The translations under genes and the position numbers were made by a program. The notes below the pieces were generated by a model. It did no database searches, was not told where the DNA came from, and saw only the letters and a list, made by a program, of their open reading frames with translations. Below, piece by piece: positions 13,247-22,164 of a stretch of DNA of 64,000 bases. Origin of the DNA: Glacieibacterium sp965200405 (GTDB lineage: Bacteria > Pseudomonadota > Alphaproteobacteria > Sphingomonadales > Sphingomonadaceae); contig NZ_OZ241356.1 in the NCBI RefSeq assembly GCF_965200405.1, positions 1,674,001 through 1,738,000 on the forward strand, read 5' to 3'. Within the stretch, counting starts at the first letter, position 1; each line of letters opens with the position of its first letter.

Positions 13247-14965
13247 CTAGTTGACGGCGACGGACTTGAGCACGTCGTCGCGCGGGCCGATCGCGACGAC
13301 CTTGCCCTTGTCGAGGATGATGATGCGGTCGACGAGGCGCAGCATCGACTGGCGGTGGGTGACCAGCACCACGGTCCGGCCCTTCAGCTCGGGCTCGAGC
13401 CGCGAGATCAGGGCGTTCTCCGACTGGATATCCATCGCCGAGGTCGGCTCGTCGAACAGCAGGATCGGGCGCTCGTGCGCCAGGGCGCGGGCGATCGCGA
13501 TCGATTGGCGCTGGCCGCCCGACAGCCCTTCGCCGCGGTCGGCCAGTTGCAGGTCATAGCCGTTGGGCAGCTGCCCCATGAAGTCGTGCGCGCCCGACAG
13601 CTTGGCGGCCTTGAGGACCGCGGCATCGTCGACCGCCGCCTCGCCGAGCGCGATGTTCTCGCGCACCGAGCCGCTGAGCAGGAAGACGTCCTGCAACACC
13701 GCGCCGATATTATGGCGCAGGTCGTCGGGGTGAAGCTGGCGGACGTCGGCGTCGTCGACGAACACCGCGCCCTCGCTGGGCTGGTACAGGCCGAGGATCA
13801 GCCGGGCGACGGTCGACTTGCCGGAGCCAACGCGCCCGACGATGGCGACTCGCTCGCCCGGCTGGATGCGGAAGGTGACATCGTCCAGCGCGCGCGCCGT
13901 GGTGCCGGGATAGCGGAAGGTGACGTTGCGGAACTCGATGCCGCCGTCCAGCTTGGCGCGGCGGAGATAGTTGCGATCCTCGTGCGCCTCGCCGCCGCTC
14001 TGCATCAGCTTGTCGAGCTGGGCATAGGCCGAGCGGGTGTGGCTGAGGCGGGTCAGCAGGCTGGCGATCTGGCCCAGCGGCGCGACGCAGCGGCCCGACA
14101 GGATCGAGGCGGCGATCAGACCGCCCATGGTCAGCTCGCGGTTGGCGATCATGTAGACGCCGATGATGACGACGCCGACATAGCAGATCTGCTGCACCGA
14201 CTGGGCGACGTTGATGCTGACCGCCGCGATCAGGCGCTGGCGCAGCGACGACGCGGCATGGTCGTCGACGGCCTTCGCCCAGCGACGCGCCAGCAGCGGG
14301 CCGGCGGACGACGACTTGACCGTCTCGAGGCCCGAGATCGCCTCGACCAGCACGCCCTGTTTCGACATGCCCTCGGCCAGGCCCTTGCCCGCCAGCCGCG
14401 ACAGCAGTGGCTGCGAGAACAGCCCGACCCCGACGACCAGCGGGATCATCACCAGCGGCACCGCCACCAGCCAGCCGCCGATCGCCCAGATGACGACCAG
14501 GAACAGCAGGATGAACGGCACGTCGACGACGGCGGCCAGCGTCGCCGAGGCGAAGAAGTCGCGCAGCGCCTCGAACTCGCGGAGCAAGCCGGCAAAGGCG
14601 CCCGACGAACCCTGGCGCGTCTCCATTCGCATCGACAGCATGCGCTCGAAGATCGAGTTGCCGACGGTGCGGTCGATGCGCTGCCCGGCGATGTCGATGA
14701 AATAGCCGCGCAGGGTGCGCAGTATGAAGTCGAAGACCAGGATGATGCCGACCCCGACCGACAGTGCGATCAGCGAGTCGGTAGCGTTGTTGGGAACGAT
14801 GCGGTTGTACACCGTCATCGAGAACAGCGAGGTCACCAGCCCGAACAGATTGACCAGGATCGCCGCCAGCGCGACCTGCCCGTACAGGCCCCGGTTGGCG
14901 CGGATCGGGTCCATCAGCCAGGCGGCGATGCGCGGCTTGTGCAGTTCGATGTTGCTGTCGGTCAT
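13247..14965 (-). CDS. Type I secretion ABC transporter, LapB-like permease/ATPase
   Basis: An inner membrane exporter that energises one-step secretion of a protein substrate. About 572 residues: a six-helix membrane domain (VNLFGLVTSLFSMTVYNRIVPN at its start) and an ABC domain with Walker A GRVGSGKST, signature LSGGQRQS, Walker B ILLFDEPTSAMD and the VTHR switch histidine. The membrane-domain wording matches the LapB-type group, but the protein begins almost at the first membrane segment, so the N-terminal C39-peptidase-like domain usual in that group is absent. ATG at 14965 was chosen over GTG at 14980, which would overlap the tolC stop. The substrate is unknown; none is encoded nearby. 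Confidence 0.92.
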   Translation of the reverse strand: MTDSNIELHKPRIAAWLMDPIRANRGLYGQVALAAILVNLFGLVTSLFSMTVYNRIVPNNATDSLIALSVGVGIILVFDFILRTLRGYFIDIAGQRIDRTVGNSIFERMLSMRMETRQGSSGAFAGLLREFEALRDFFASATLAAVVDVPFILLFLVVIWAIGGWLVAVPLVMIPLVVGVGLFSQPLLSRLAGKGLAEGMSKQGVLVEAISGLETVKSSSAGPLLARRWAKAVDDHAASSLRQRLIAAVSINVAQSVQQICYVGVVIIGVYMIANRELTMGGLIAASILSGRCVAPLGQIASLLTRLSHTRSAYAQLDKLMQSGGEAHEDRNYLRRAKLDGGIEFRNVTFRYPGTTARALDDVTFRIQPGERVAIVGRVGSGKSTVARLILGLYQPSEGAVFVDDADVRQLHPDDLRHNIGAVLQDVFLLSGSVRENIALGEAAVDDAAVLKAAKLSGAHDFMGQLPNGYDLQLADRGEGLSGGQRQSIAIARALAHERPILLFDEPTSAMDIQSENALISRLEPELKGRTVVLVTHRQSMLRLVDRIIILDKGKVVAIGPRDDVLKSVAVN

Positions 14966-14976
14966 AGTCTGCCCCC

Positions 14977-16401
14977 TCACATCGGTGCCGTGCTGAGCTT
15001 GACGCCGACCGCCGGCAGGATTTCGCCGGTGCGGGTGAGCAGCGCGTAACGCGCCACGTCCAGCTCGATGATGCCCTGCAGGTAATTGGCGGCGGCCGAG
15101 TAATAATCCTGTTCGGCGCGCAGCAGCTCGATCAGCGTGCCGCGCGAGACCCGGAACTGTTCGACATAGCTGTCGCGCGAGCGCCGGTTGGCGATGTACG
15201 CGGTCTCCAGCGTCGCCTCGGTGATGGTCAGCGACTTGACGTCGGTAAAGGCGATGCCGGCGTCGCGCTCGCTCTCGTTGATGACCTGGTCGGCGATGAA
15301 GCCGGCCTGGCGCGACACCGCGCTCGCCTCGTCGATCCGGCCGCGCTGGGCACCGCCGGCGAACAGGCTCTGGCGCAGGCTGATGGTGCCGCGCACGTCA
15401 TAGTCCGACCCGGTGAAGACGTCGTAGCGCGAGCCGTTCACTCCCGCCGACAGCCGCGGCAGCCCGTCCGCCCGCGCCGCCCGATAGTCACGGCGGGCAG
15501 CCTCGGCCCGGCGCAGCGCGGCGGCGACGGCGGGCGACTGGCGGCTCATCGCCTGCGCATTGTCGAGGCTCTGCGCCTCGGAGCGCGGCGGCAGCGGGCG
15601 ACTGAGATGATCCGGCGCATCGGTGCCGAAGGTCTCGCGGTAGCGACCGCGCGCCTGCTCCAGCGCCCGGCCATAGCGCGCCGCCTGCACCTCGGTATCG
15701 GCCAGCACCGCCTCCGCCCGCGCCACGTCGCCCGCCGCGCCAAAACCCTGGACGACGCGCGTGCGGACATCGGCGAGGATGGCGCGCTGCCGCTTGGCCA
15801 TCGCGTCGCTCAGCTCGACCAGCATCTGGTAGCCGAGCACGTTGTACCAGGCATTGACCGCCCGCAGCGCCGTGTCGCCGGCGACGCGCTCGACCTCGGC
15901 CCGCGCGGCGCGGATGCGGTCGTTGGCGGCGGAGATCCGGCTGCCGGTCGCGCCGAAGTCATAGATCAGCTGGTCGGCGTTGATGACGGCGTCGGCGCGG
16001 GTCCGCGGCGCCAGGCTCTCGATGAAGGTGTCGCCCGACTGGAAGCGGTTGGCGAGCGAGCGTTGCGTGACCAGTGACGCGTCGACCTGCGGGAACAGCC
16101 CGGCGCGGACCTGGGTGCGGACGCCTTCGCGGGACTGCGCATCGGCGATCGCGGCGGCGACGTTGGGATGGACCTCGACGGCGCGGCCCAGCGTATCGAG
16201 GAACGGCCGGGCCGGCACGGCGGCGTGGGAGAACCGGATCAGCGGATCGCGGTCGAAGTCGATCGATTGCGGCGCTCCCGACGGCTCTGGCAAGGAAATC
16301 GCGGCGGCGGGCGGCGTGACCGCGACCGTCGGCTGGGCCAGCGCGGCCGCACCGCACAGCAACAGGCCGCAAGCCCCCGATCTTCCTGCACGCTTGAACA
16401 C
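14977..16401 (-). CDS. TolC family outer membrane efflux/secretion protein
   Basis: Outer membrane channel-tunnel protein, about 474 residues with the chosen start. Two homologous halves of coiled-coil helices are visible (AVEVHPNVAAAIADAQSR..GLFPQVD and its repeat around PAVAAALRRAEAARRDYRAA..GLPRLSAGVN). The YEEF-like end SYVEQFRVSRGTLIELLRAEQDYYSA is typical of TolC proteins of type I systems. GTG at 16401 follows GGGAG by five bases and is directly followed by a signal peptide (GACGLLLCGAAALAQ). The frame is open to 16629, but the upstream part has no conserved features. It is the first gene of the TolC-ABC-HlyD operon. Confidence 0.9.
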   Translation of the reverse strand: MFKRAGRSGACGLLLCGAAALAQPTVAVTPPAAAISLPEPSGAPQSIDFDRDPLIRFSHAAVPARPFLDTLGRAVEVHPNVAAAIADAQSREGVRTQVRAGLFPQVDASLVTQRSLANRFQSGDTFIESLAPRTRADAVINADQLIYDFGATGSRISAANDRIRAARAEVERVAGDTALRAVNAWYNVLGYQMLVELSDAMAKRQRAILADVRTRVVQGFGAAGDVARAEAVLADTEVQAARYGRALEQARGRYRETFGTDAPDHLSRPLPPRSEAQSLDNAQAMSRQSPAVAAALRRAEAARRDYRAARADGLPRLSAGVNGSRYDVFTGSDYDVRGTISLRQSLFAGGAQRGRIDEASAVSRQAGFIADQVINESERDAGIAFTDVKSLTITEATLETAYIANRRSRDSYVEQFRVSRGTLIELLRAEQDYYSAAANYLQGIIELDVARYALLTRTGEILPAVGVKLSTAPM

Positions 16402-16819
16402 CGCTACTCCCACCCGCACCGATCCCGCACGCGACGCAAAGGAGCCGACTCGGTCAGGCTGATGGCCACGATTGTTCAGGGGTGCGCATTCAAAGATTAT
16501 CATGCGAACTGTTGCACTTCCCTTAAGACCTATTGCATTAGCGTCAGCGCCTGTAGTCTTTGGTTCCGTATCGAGTCTCGCCTCGTCGCTGGATTTGACC
16601 ACGCCGTCCCGGACGACCGTGTGTCGCAATCATGGTAAACGGCAGCACAGCGTCGGGCTTAATCCACAATTGCCTTGGGTCCCGGACGCGCGGCTCCACT
16701 CCGAGCGATGCTTCGCTAAGAAACGGTTAAGTCCGGACACTCGGAAATGCGTGACGTTTCAAGGCCCTGAAAGCCCGTCCGGGACGCCCCCGACCGTTGA
16801 TCCGGCAGCCGCCCGGAGG
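16402..16819. other. Intergenic region upstream of the secretion operon
   Basis: About 420 bases that should hold the promoter of the minus-strand type I secretion operon and the 3' end of the 2Fe-2S gene transcript. The part around 16480-16580 is less GC-rich than its surroundings, as expected for a promoter. I could not assign a convincing -35/-10 pair. Open frames here lack homology and ribosome binding sites. Confidence 0.45.
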
Positions 16820-17362
16820 CTAGCGCGTGACCGTCGCCGGGCGTGCGACCATCGACGGCGCGATCCGTGCCGCCTCGCTCGCGGTCGTCCCCGGCACCGC
16901 GACTCCGGCGTCGACATCGCCCGCTGCCGCCCGGTGGATCGCCTTGCGGATCCGCGGATAGGTGCCGCAGCGGCACAGGTTGGTGATCGACGCGTCGATC
17001 TCCTCGTCGCTCGGATGCTTGTTGGTCTTGAGCAGCGCCGCCACGGCCATGATCATGCCTGACTGGCAATAGCCGCATTGCGGCACCTGCTCGGCGATCC
17101 ACGCCTGCTGCACCGGGTGCGAGCGATCGTCCGACAGACCCTCGATCGTCGTCACCAGCGTGCCCTCGATGTCGCCGATCGCGACCTGGCAACTGCGCTG
17201 CGGCACGCCGTCGATATGGACGGTGCAGGCCCCGCACAGCCCGGCGCCACAGCCGAACTTCGTGCCTGTCAGATTCGAGGCATCGCGCAGCGCCCACAGC
17301 AACGGCGTCGTCGGGTCCATCAGGTAATGGACGGGATTGCCGTTGACGGTGAACTTGGTCAT
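16820..17362 (-). CDS. (2Fe-2S)-binding oxidoreductase subunit, xanthine dehydrogenase family small subunit
   Basis: A small electron-transfer subunit of the molybdenum hydroxylase family (isoquinoline 1-oxidoreductase or aldehyde oxidase alpha-type), 180 residues. A plant-type ferredoxin domain carries CGAGLCGACTVHIDG with a fourth Cys in QRSC. A helical second [2Fe-2S] domain carries CGYCQSGMIMA and CRCGTYPRI. In the family it passes electrons from a large molybdopterin subunit, but no large subunit or maturation gene is near. About 25 extra residues after the iron-sulphur domain (Ala, Val and Thr rich) are unusual. It is divergent from the crotonase gene with only 30 bases between starts. 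Confidence 0.9.
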   Translation of the reverse strand: MTKFTVNGNPVHYLMDPTTPLLWALRDASNLTGTKFGCGAGLCGACTVHIDGVPQRSCQVAIGDIEGTLVTTIEGLSDDRSHPVQQAWIAEQVPQCGYCQSGMIMAVAALLKTNKHPSDEEIDASITNLCRCGTYPRIRKAIHRAAAGDVDAGVAVPGTTASEAARIAPSMVARPATVTR

Positions 17363-17392
17363 GCCACGTCATCTAGCCGAGGAGCCGCGACG

Positions 17393-18211
17393 ATGGAACT
17401 GACGACCTTGCGCCTCGACACCGCCGACGGCGTGGCGACGGTGACGATGATCCGCCCACAGGCCCTCAACACCATGAACCAGGCGTTCTGGACCGAGATC
17501 ATCGAGATTTTCGGGGCGATCGACGCCGACCCAGGCATCCGCGCCGTAGTTGTCGCCTCGACCGGCAAGCACTTCACCGCCGGGCTCGACCTCGCCTGGG
17601 CCGGCGCGACGCTGGGCGGACCGCCCGGCGATGCGGGACGAGCGCGCGAGGCTTTCCGCCGCCACGTCAAGCACATGCAGGACAGCTTTACCGTCGTCGA
17701 CCGTTGCCGCGTCCCGGTGATCGCGGTGGTGCATGGCGGCTGCATTGGCGGCGGCGTCGATTTCGTCACCGCCTGCGACATGCGCGTCGGCACGGCGGAC
17801 TGCTTTTTCACCATCCAGGAGATCAACATCGCCATCGTCGCCGACGTCGGCACGCTGCAGCGCATTCCGCACCTGCTGCCCCAGGGCATCGTCCGCGAAC
17901 TCGCCTATACCGGGCGCCGCTTCCCGGCCGAGGAGGCGGCGCGCTACGGCTTCCTCAACCGCGTCGCCGCCGACCATGACGCGGCACTCGCCGCCGCGCA
18001 CGAGCTGGCGCGCGACATCGCCGCCAAGTCGCCGCTGGCGATCACCGGCATCAAGGCGGTGCTCAACCACGGCCGCGACCACAGCATCGACGACGGGCTG
18101 GAGTTCGTCGCGCTGTGGAACACCGGCATGCTCCAGGGCGAGGACGTCCCGAACGCGGTCGCCGCCCAGCTCAAACGCGACACCGCGCGCTACGCCGACC
18201 TGCTCGCCTGA
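17393..18211 (+). CDS. Crotonase family protein, dienoyl-CoA isomerase-like
   Basis: A 272-residue enoyl-CoA hydratase/isomerase superfamily member acting on acyl-CoA thioesters. The first oxyanion segment KHFTAGLDLAW and the second, VHGGCIGGGVDFVTACDMR, are present. The active-site region QEINIAIVADVGTLQRIP closely follows the pattern of delta3,5-delta2,4-dienoyl-CoA isomerase (ECH1), including the Glu and the Asp eight residues later that act as acid/base in that enzyme. I infer a role in beta-oxidation of unsaturated fatty acids; ordinary hydratase activity is less likely. ATG at 17393 has GGAG eight bases upstream. The frame is open to 17078, but that overlaps the divergent 2Fe-2S gene. 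Confidence 0.87.
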   Translation: MELTTLRLDTADGVATVTMIRPQALNTMNQAFWTEIIEIFGAIDADPGIRAVVVASTGKHFTAGLDLAWAGATLGGPPGDAGRAREAFRRHVKHMQDSFTVVDRCRVPVIAVVHGGCIGGGVDFVTACDMRVGTADCFFTIQEINIAIVADVGTLQRIPHLLPQGIVRELAYTGRRFPAEEAARYGFLNRVAADHDAALAAAHELARDIAAKSPLAITGIKAVLNHGRDHSIDDGLEFVALWNTGMLQGEDVPNAVAAQLKRDTARYADLLA

Positions 18212-18356
18212 CCTGCCGCGCGGGGGCGCAGCGATCGCGAGTGAGGATTTGCCGGGCGATGCGGCACCTTCGCCGCTTGTCCGACGATGCTGCGCCGCAT
18301 ATAGACGCGCCAACATCCCGGTGGACGCGCCGGGTCTCGTCCGATACCCGAGGGGC

Positions 18357-19550
18357 ATGATGCACCGACTTAGGCTTTCAATTGCTGCTGTCCTGATGGC
18401 GCTGGCCCCGGCCGCGCTGCTGGCGCAGGACGCTGCGGCCCCGGCAGCTGCTCCCGCTGCAACGGCTCCCGCAGTCACCACCCCGGCGATCCCGGTAGCC
18501 GCCGCCCCGACCAAGCCGGCAACCACCGCCAAGGTCGATCCGACCTCCGGCAACGTCGTCGACGCCGCGCCGGTCACCCCGGTCCAGACCATCGAGATCG
18601 CCAGCGGCGCCCCGGTTAACCAGCGTGTTCCAGCGACTGCCGGCATCGGCCAGCCTGCCGGCGGCACCCATTGGGACCTGCAGCCGCCTGAGTCGCCGAT
18701 CGCCCGCGAGGCGCACGGCATGGTCAAGGCCGTGCTCGACCCGATGATGGTCATCATCACGATCTTCGTCGTGCTGCTGCTCGGCTATGTCGTCGTTCGT
18801 TTCCGCCGGGCGGCTAACCCGCAGGCATCGCGGACCAGCCACAACACGACGATCGAGGTTCTGTGGACGCTCGTCCCGGTCCTCATCCTGGTGTGGATCG
18901 CCGTGCCGTCGTTCCGCCTGCTCGCCAACCAGTACGAGCCGCCCAAGGCCGACCTGACCATCAAGGCCATCGGTCATCAATGGTATTGGGAGTATGAATA
19001 CCCCGACCAGGGCAATTTCAGCTTCGATTCGATCATGCTGACCAAGGAAGAGGCCGCCAAGGCCGGCTCGCCGCAGTTGCTCGATGTCGACAACCGGGTG
19101 GTCGTGCCGGTCGGCGTCACCGTCCGCGTCCTGACCACCGCTGCCGACGTCATCCACGCCTGGGCGATCCCGGCATTCTGGGTCCAGATGGACGCCGTTC
19201 CCGGCCGCATCAACGAGACTTGGTTCAAGGCAGACCGTACCGGCGTGTTCTTCGGCCAGTGCAACCAGCTGTGCGGCACCAAGCATGCGTTCATGCCGAT
19301 CGCCGTCGAAGTCGTCTCCAAGGAGCGCTTCGCCCAGTGGGTCGCCGCCAAGCAAAAGGAAAACGGCATCACGCCGCCGGTCGCCGGAGCCCCGGTCGCT
19401 GGCGCAGGTATCTCACCGAACGCAGGCGGCAGCGCTGCTGCCGAAGCTGCGACCTCGGCGACGCCGGCCGAGCCGGCAAACGCCGCCCTCGCGGGTGGTT
19501 CGAATACAACTGAAGCCGCCGCGCCCGCCGCGACGCCTGCTGCCAAGTAA
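18357..19550 (+). CDS. coxB: Cytochrome c oxidase subunit II
   Basis: The CuA-bearing subunit of aa3-type cytochrome c oxidase, about 397 residues. It has a signal peptide, an unusually long Ala/Pro/Thr-rich linker (about residues 23-95), two transmembrane helices (about 124-145 and 163-185), and a periplasmic cupredoxin domain with GHQWYWEYEYPD and the CuA motif CNQLCGTKHAFM at about residues 302-313. The usual CSE of this motif is CNQ here; the Cys, His and Met ligands are kept, and the changed residue is a backbone ligand. The C-terminus is another low-complexity Ala-rich tail. ATG at 18357 is followed directly by a second ATG, and either may be used. It is the first gene of the oxidase operon. 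Confidence 0.95.
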   Translation: MMHRLRLSIAAVLMALAPAALLAQDAAAPAAAPAATAPAVTTPAIPVAAAPTKPATTAKVDPTSGNVVDAAPVTPVQTIEIASGAPVNQRVPATAGIGQPAGGTHWDLQPPESPIAREAHGMVKAVLDPMMVIITIFVVLLLGYVVVRFRRAANPQASRTSHNTTIEVLWTLVPVLILVWIAVPSFRLLANQYEPPKADLTIKAIGHQWYWEYEYPDQGNFSFDSIMLTKEEAAKAGSPQLLDVDNRVVVPVGVTVRVLTTAADVIHAWAIPAFWVQMDAVPGRINETWFKADRTGVFFGQCNQLCGTKHAFMPIAVEVVSKERFAQWVAAKQKENGITPPVAGAPVAGAGISPNAGGSAAAEAATSATPAEPANAALAGGSNTTEAAAPAATPAAK

Positions 19551-19566
19551 GAGAGAGCGCCAGACC

Positions 19567-21222
19567 ATGGCCACCAGCCCCCTCGTTGCGGATCACGGGC
19601 ACGACCACGCCCACGACGATGCCCATGAGCACAAGCTCGGGTTCGTCGAGCGGTGGCTGTTCTCGACCAACCACAAGGACATCGGCACGCTGTACCTGAT
19701 CTTCGCGATCGTCGCGGGGACCATCGGCGGTGCGATTTCCGGCATCATGCGCGCCGAGCTGGCGCATCCCGGCATCCAGTATCTGACCTGGTTCACCCAG
19801 GGCAATCTCGACGCCTCCTATCATCTGTGGAACGTCTTCATCACCGCGCACGGCCTGATCATGGTGTTCTTCACCGTCATGCCCGCGATGATCGGCGGCT
19901 TCGGCAACTGGTTCGTGCCGATCATGATCGGCGCGCCCGACATGGCTTTCCCGCGCATGAACAATGTCTCGTTCTGGCTGCTCGTGCCGTCGTTCCTGCT
20001 GCTGCTCGGCTCGATGTTCGTGCCTGGCCCGGCGGGCTTCGATGGGGCCGGAACCGGCTGGACGGTCTATCCGCCGCTGTCGACCAGCGGCCATCCCGGA
20101 CCAGCCGTCGACATGGCTATCCTGTCGCTCCACCTTGCCGGCGCCTCGTCGATCCTCGGTGCGATCAACTTCATCACGACGATCTTCAACATGCGTGCGC
20201 CGGGCATGACCCTGCACAAGATGCCGTTGTTCGTCTGGTCGGTGCTGGTCACCGCCTTCCTGCTGCTGCTGTCGTTGCCGGTGCTGGCCGGTGCCATCAC
20301 CATGCTGCTGACCGATCGCAACTTCGGCACCACCTTCTTCGACCCGGCCGGTGGCGGCGACCCGATCCTGTACCAGCATCTGTTCTGGTTCTTCGGTCAC
20401 CCGGAGGTCTACATCCTGATCTTGCCCGGTTTCGGCATGGTCTCGCAGATCATCTCGACCTTCTCGAAGAAGCCTGTGTTCGGCTATCTCGGCATGGCCT
20501 ACGCCATGGTCGCGATCGGTGGCATCGGCTTCATCGTCTGGGCTCACCACATGTTCACCAGCGGTCTCGACGTGAATACCAAGATGTATTTCACGGCGGC
20601 GACGATGATCATCGCGGTGCCGACCGGCATCAAGATCTTCAGCTGGATCGCGACGATGTGGGGTGGTTCGATCAGCTTCAAGATACCGATGCTGTGGGCG
20701 ATCGGCTTCATCTTCATGTTCACCGTCGGTGGCGTCACCGGTGTCGTCTTGGCCAACGCCGGCGTCGATACCTACATGCACAACACCTATTACGTCGTCG
20801 CGCACTTCCACTACGTGCTGTCGCTCGGCGCGGTGTTCGCGATCTTCGCCGGCTTCTACTACTGGTTCGGCAAGATGAGCGGCAAGGCGTACAACGAGCT
20901 CCTGGCGCAGCTGCACTTCTGGATCTTCTTCGTCGGCGTCAACGTGATGTTCTTCCCCCAGCATTTCCTGGGCCAGCAGGGCATGCCGCGTCGTCTCCCC
21001 GACTACACGCCGGCCTATGAGCACTGGAACTACATCTCCAGCGTCGGCTATGCGATCATGGCGGTCGGGATGTTGTTCTTCTTCATCAATGTCATCTACT
21101 CGCTGGCCTTTGGTCGCCGCGTCGAGGGCAATTACTGGGGCGAGGGTGCGACCACGCTCGAGTGGACGCTGAGCTCGCCGCCGCCGCACCACCAGTTCGA
21201 GACGCTGCCGCAGATCAAGTAG
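19567..21222 (+). CDS. ctaD: Cytochrome c oxidase subunit I
   Basis: The catalytic heme-copper subunit that reduces oxygen to water and pumps protons, 551 residues, 12 membrane helices. Visible hallmarks are the low-spin heme His in TAHGLIMVFF, the CuB/cross-linked region WFFGHPEVYILILPGFG including the D-channel Glu, the HHMF pair, and HNTYYVVAHFHYVLS with the heme ligands. This makes it an A1-type oxidase. The N-terminus is His/Asp rich (HGHDHAHDDAHEHK), a possible metal-binding tail. ATG at 19567 lies 16 bases after the coxB stop, behind AGAGAG. Confidence 0.98.
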   Translation: MATSPLVADHGHDHAHDDAHEHKLGFVERWLFSTNHKDIGTLYLIFAIVAGTIGGAISGIMRAELAHPGIQYLTWFTQGNLDASYHLWNVFITAHGLIMVFFTVMPAMIGGFGNWFVPIMIGAPDMAFPRMNNVSFWLLVPSFLLLLGSMFVPGPAGFDGAGTGWTVYPPLSTSGHPGPAVDMAILSLHLAGASSILGAINFITTIFNMRAPGMTLHKMPLFVWSVLVTAFLLLLSLPVLAGAITMLLTDRNFGTTFFDPAGGGDPILYQHLFWFFGHPEVYILILPGFGMVSQIISTFSKKPVFGYLGMAYAMVAIGGIGFIVWAHHMFTSGLDVNTKMYFTAATMIIAVPTGIKIFSWIATMWGGSISFKIPMLWAIGFIFMFTVGGVTGVVLANAGVDTYMHNTYYVVAHFHYVLSLGAVFAIFAGFYYWFGKMSGKAYNELLAQLHFWIFFVGVNVMFFPQHFLGQQGMPRRLPDYTPAYEHWNYISSVGYAIMAVGMLFFFINVIYSLAFGRRVEGNYWGEGATTLEWTLSSPPPHHQFETLPQIK

Positions 21223-21258
21223 CGGGCTCATCGCTCGCTACCCGACATTGGACCAATC

Positions 21259-22164
21259 GTGACGACGCAGACCCTGCCATCGACGGCCTATGCCGATTGG
21301 CGCGATTATCTCGCGCTCCTGAAGCCGCGCGTCATGTCGCTGGTGGTGTTTTCGGCGGCGTGCGGCCTGCTTGCGGCACCGGGGCATATTCACCCGTTCC
21401 TCGGCGCCGTCGCGATCCTGTGCATCGCCATCGCGGCGGGCGCCGCCGGGGCGCTCAACCAATGGTTCGAATCCGACATCGACGCGCTGATGAAGCGCAC
21501 CGCCGGGCGTCCGCTGCCCGGTGGCCGGATCGCCCCGCAAGAGGCTCTGGCCTATGGCGTCGCGCTGTCGGTCGGCTCGGTCGCCGTCATGGGCCTCGCG
21601 GTCGGCTGGCTCGCCGCGGCGCTGCTGGCGATTTCGATCCTGTTCTACGTGATGATCTACACCGTCTGGCTCAAGCGCCGGACGCCGCAGAACATCGTCA
21701 TCGGCGGCGCTGCGGGCGCCTTTCCGCCACTGATCGGCTGGGCCGCCGTGACGCACGATGTGACGCTGCTGCCGGTGTTGCTGTTCTCGATCATCTTCCT
21801 ATGGACGCCGCCGCACTTCTGGGCGCTGGCGCTGTTCATGGAGGCTGATTACGCCAAGGCCGGCGTGCCGATGCTGCCCGTCACCCACGGGCCGGCCGTC
21901 ACCCGCCGCCAGATCCTGCTTTACACCGCGCTCCTCGTGCCGGTCAGCCTGCTGCCCTGGGTTTTTGGCCTCACCGGCTGGGTCTATGGTGGAATCGCCG
22001 CTGGTCTGGGTGCGGTATTCGCCTGGTATGCGCTCGCCGTCTCGCGCAACACCGCGACGCTCGCCGTCGACATGGCTCCTGAGAAAAAGCTGTTCCGTTT
22101 TTCTCTGCTCTACCTTTTCATGCTCTTCGCCGGGCTCGTCGCCGACCATTGGATTTTCGGATGA
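21259..22164 (+). CDS. ctaB: Protoheme IX farnesyltransferase (heme O synthase)
   Basis: A polytopic membrane prenyltransferase that converts heme B to heme O for the oxidase, 301 residues with a GTG start. The UbiA-type Asp-rich motif NQWFESDIDALMKRTAGRP and the second KRRTPQNIVIGGAAGAFPPLIGW loop are clear. It is embedded in the cox operon between subunit I and the assembly genes. The stop codon overlaps the next small gene (ATGA). Confidence 0.97.
   Translation: MTTQTLPSTAYADWRDYLALLKPRVMSLVVFSAACGLLAAPGHIHPFLGAVAILCIAIAAGAAGALNQWFESDIDALMKRTAGRPLPGGRIAPQEALAYGVALSVGSVAVMGLAVGWLAAALLAISILFYVMIYTVWLKRRTPQNIVIGGAAGAFPPLIGWAAVTHDVTLLPVLLFSIIFLWTPPHFWALALFMEADYAKAGVPMLPVTHGPAVTRRQILLYTALLVPVSLLPWVFGLTGWVYGGIAAGLGAVFAWYALAVSRNTATLAVDMAPEKKLFRFSLLYLFMLFAGLVADHWIFG

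Noticed and set aside
12950..15049. A 699-codon frame on the plus strand over the secretion operon
   Set aside because: Shadow of the ABC and HlyD genes, which carry all expected motifs on the minus strand.
16472..17062. A 196-codon plus-strand frame in the region before the 2Fe-2S gene
   Set aside because: It overlaps the clear iron-sulphur protein gene on the other strand and shows no similarity to known families.
19369..21231. A 620-codon frame opposite ctaD
   Set aside because: Composition is Arg/His/Asp-biased, as for antisense shadows; ctaD is certain.
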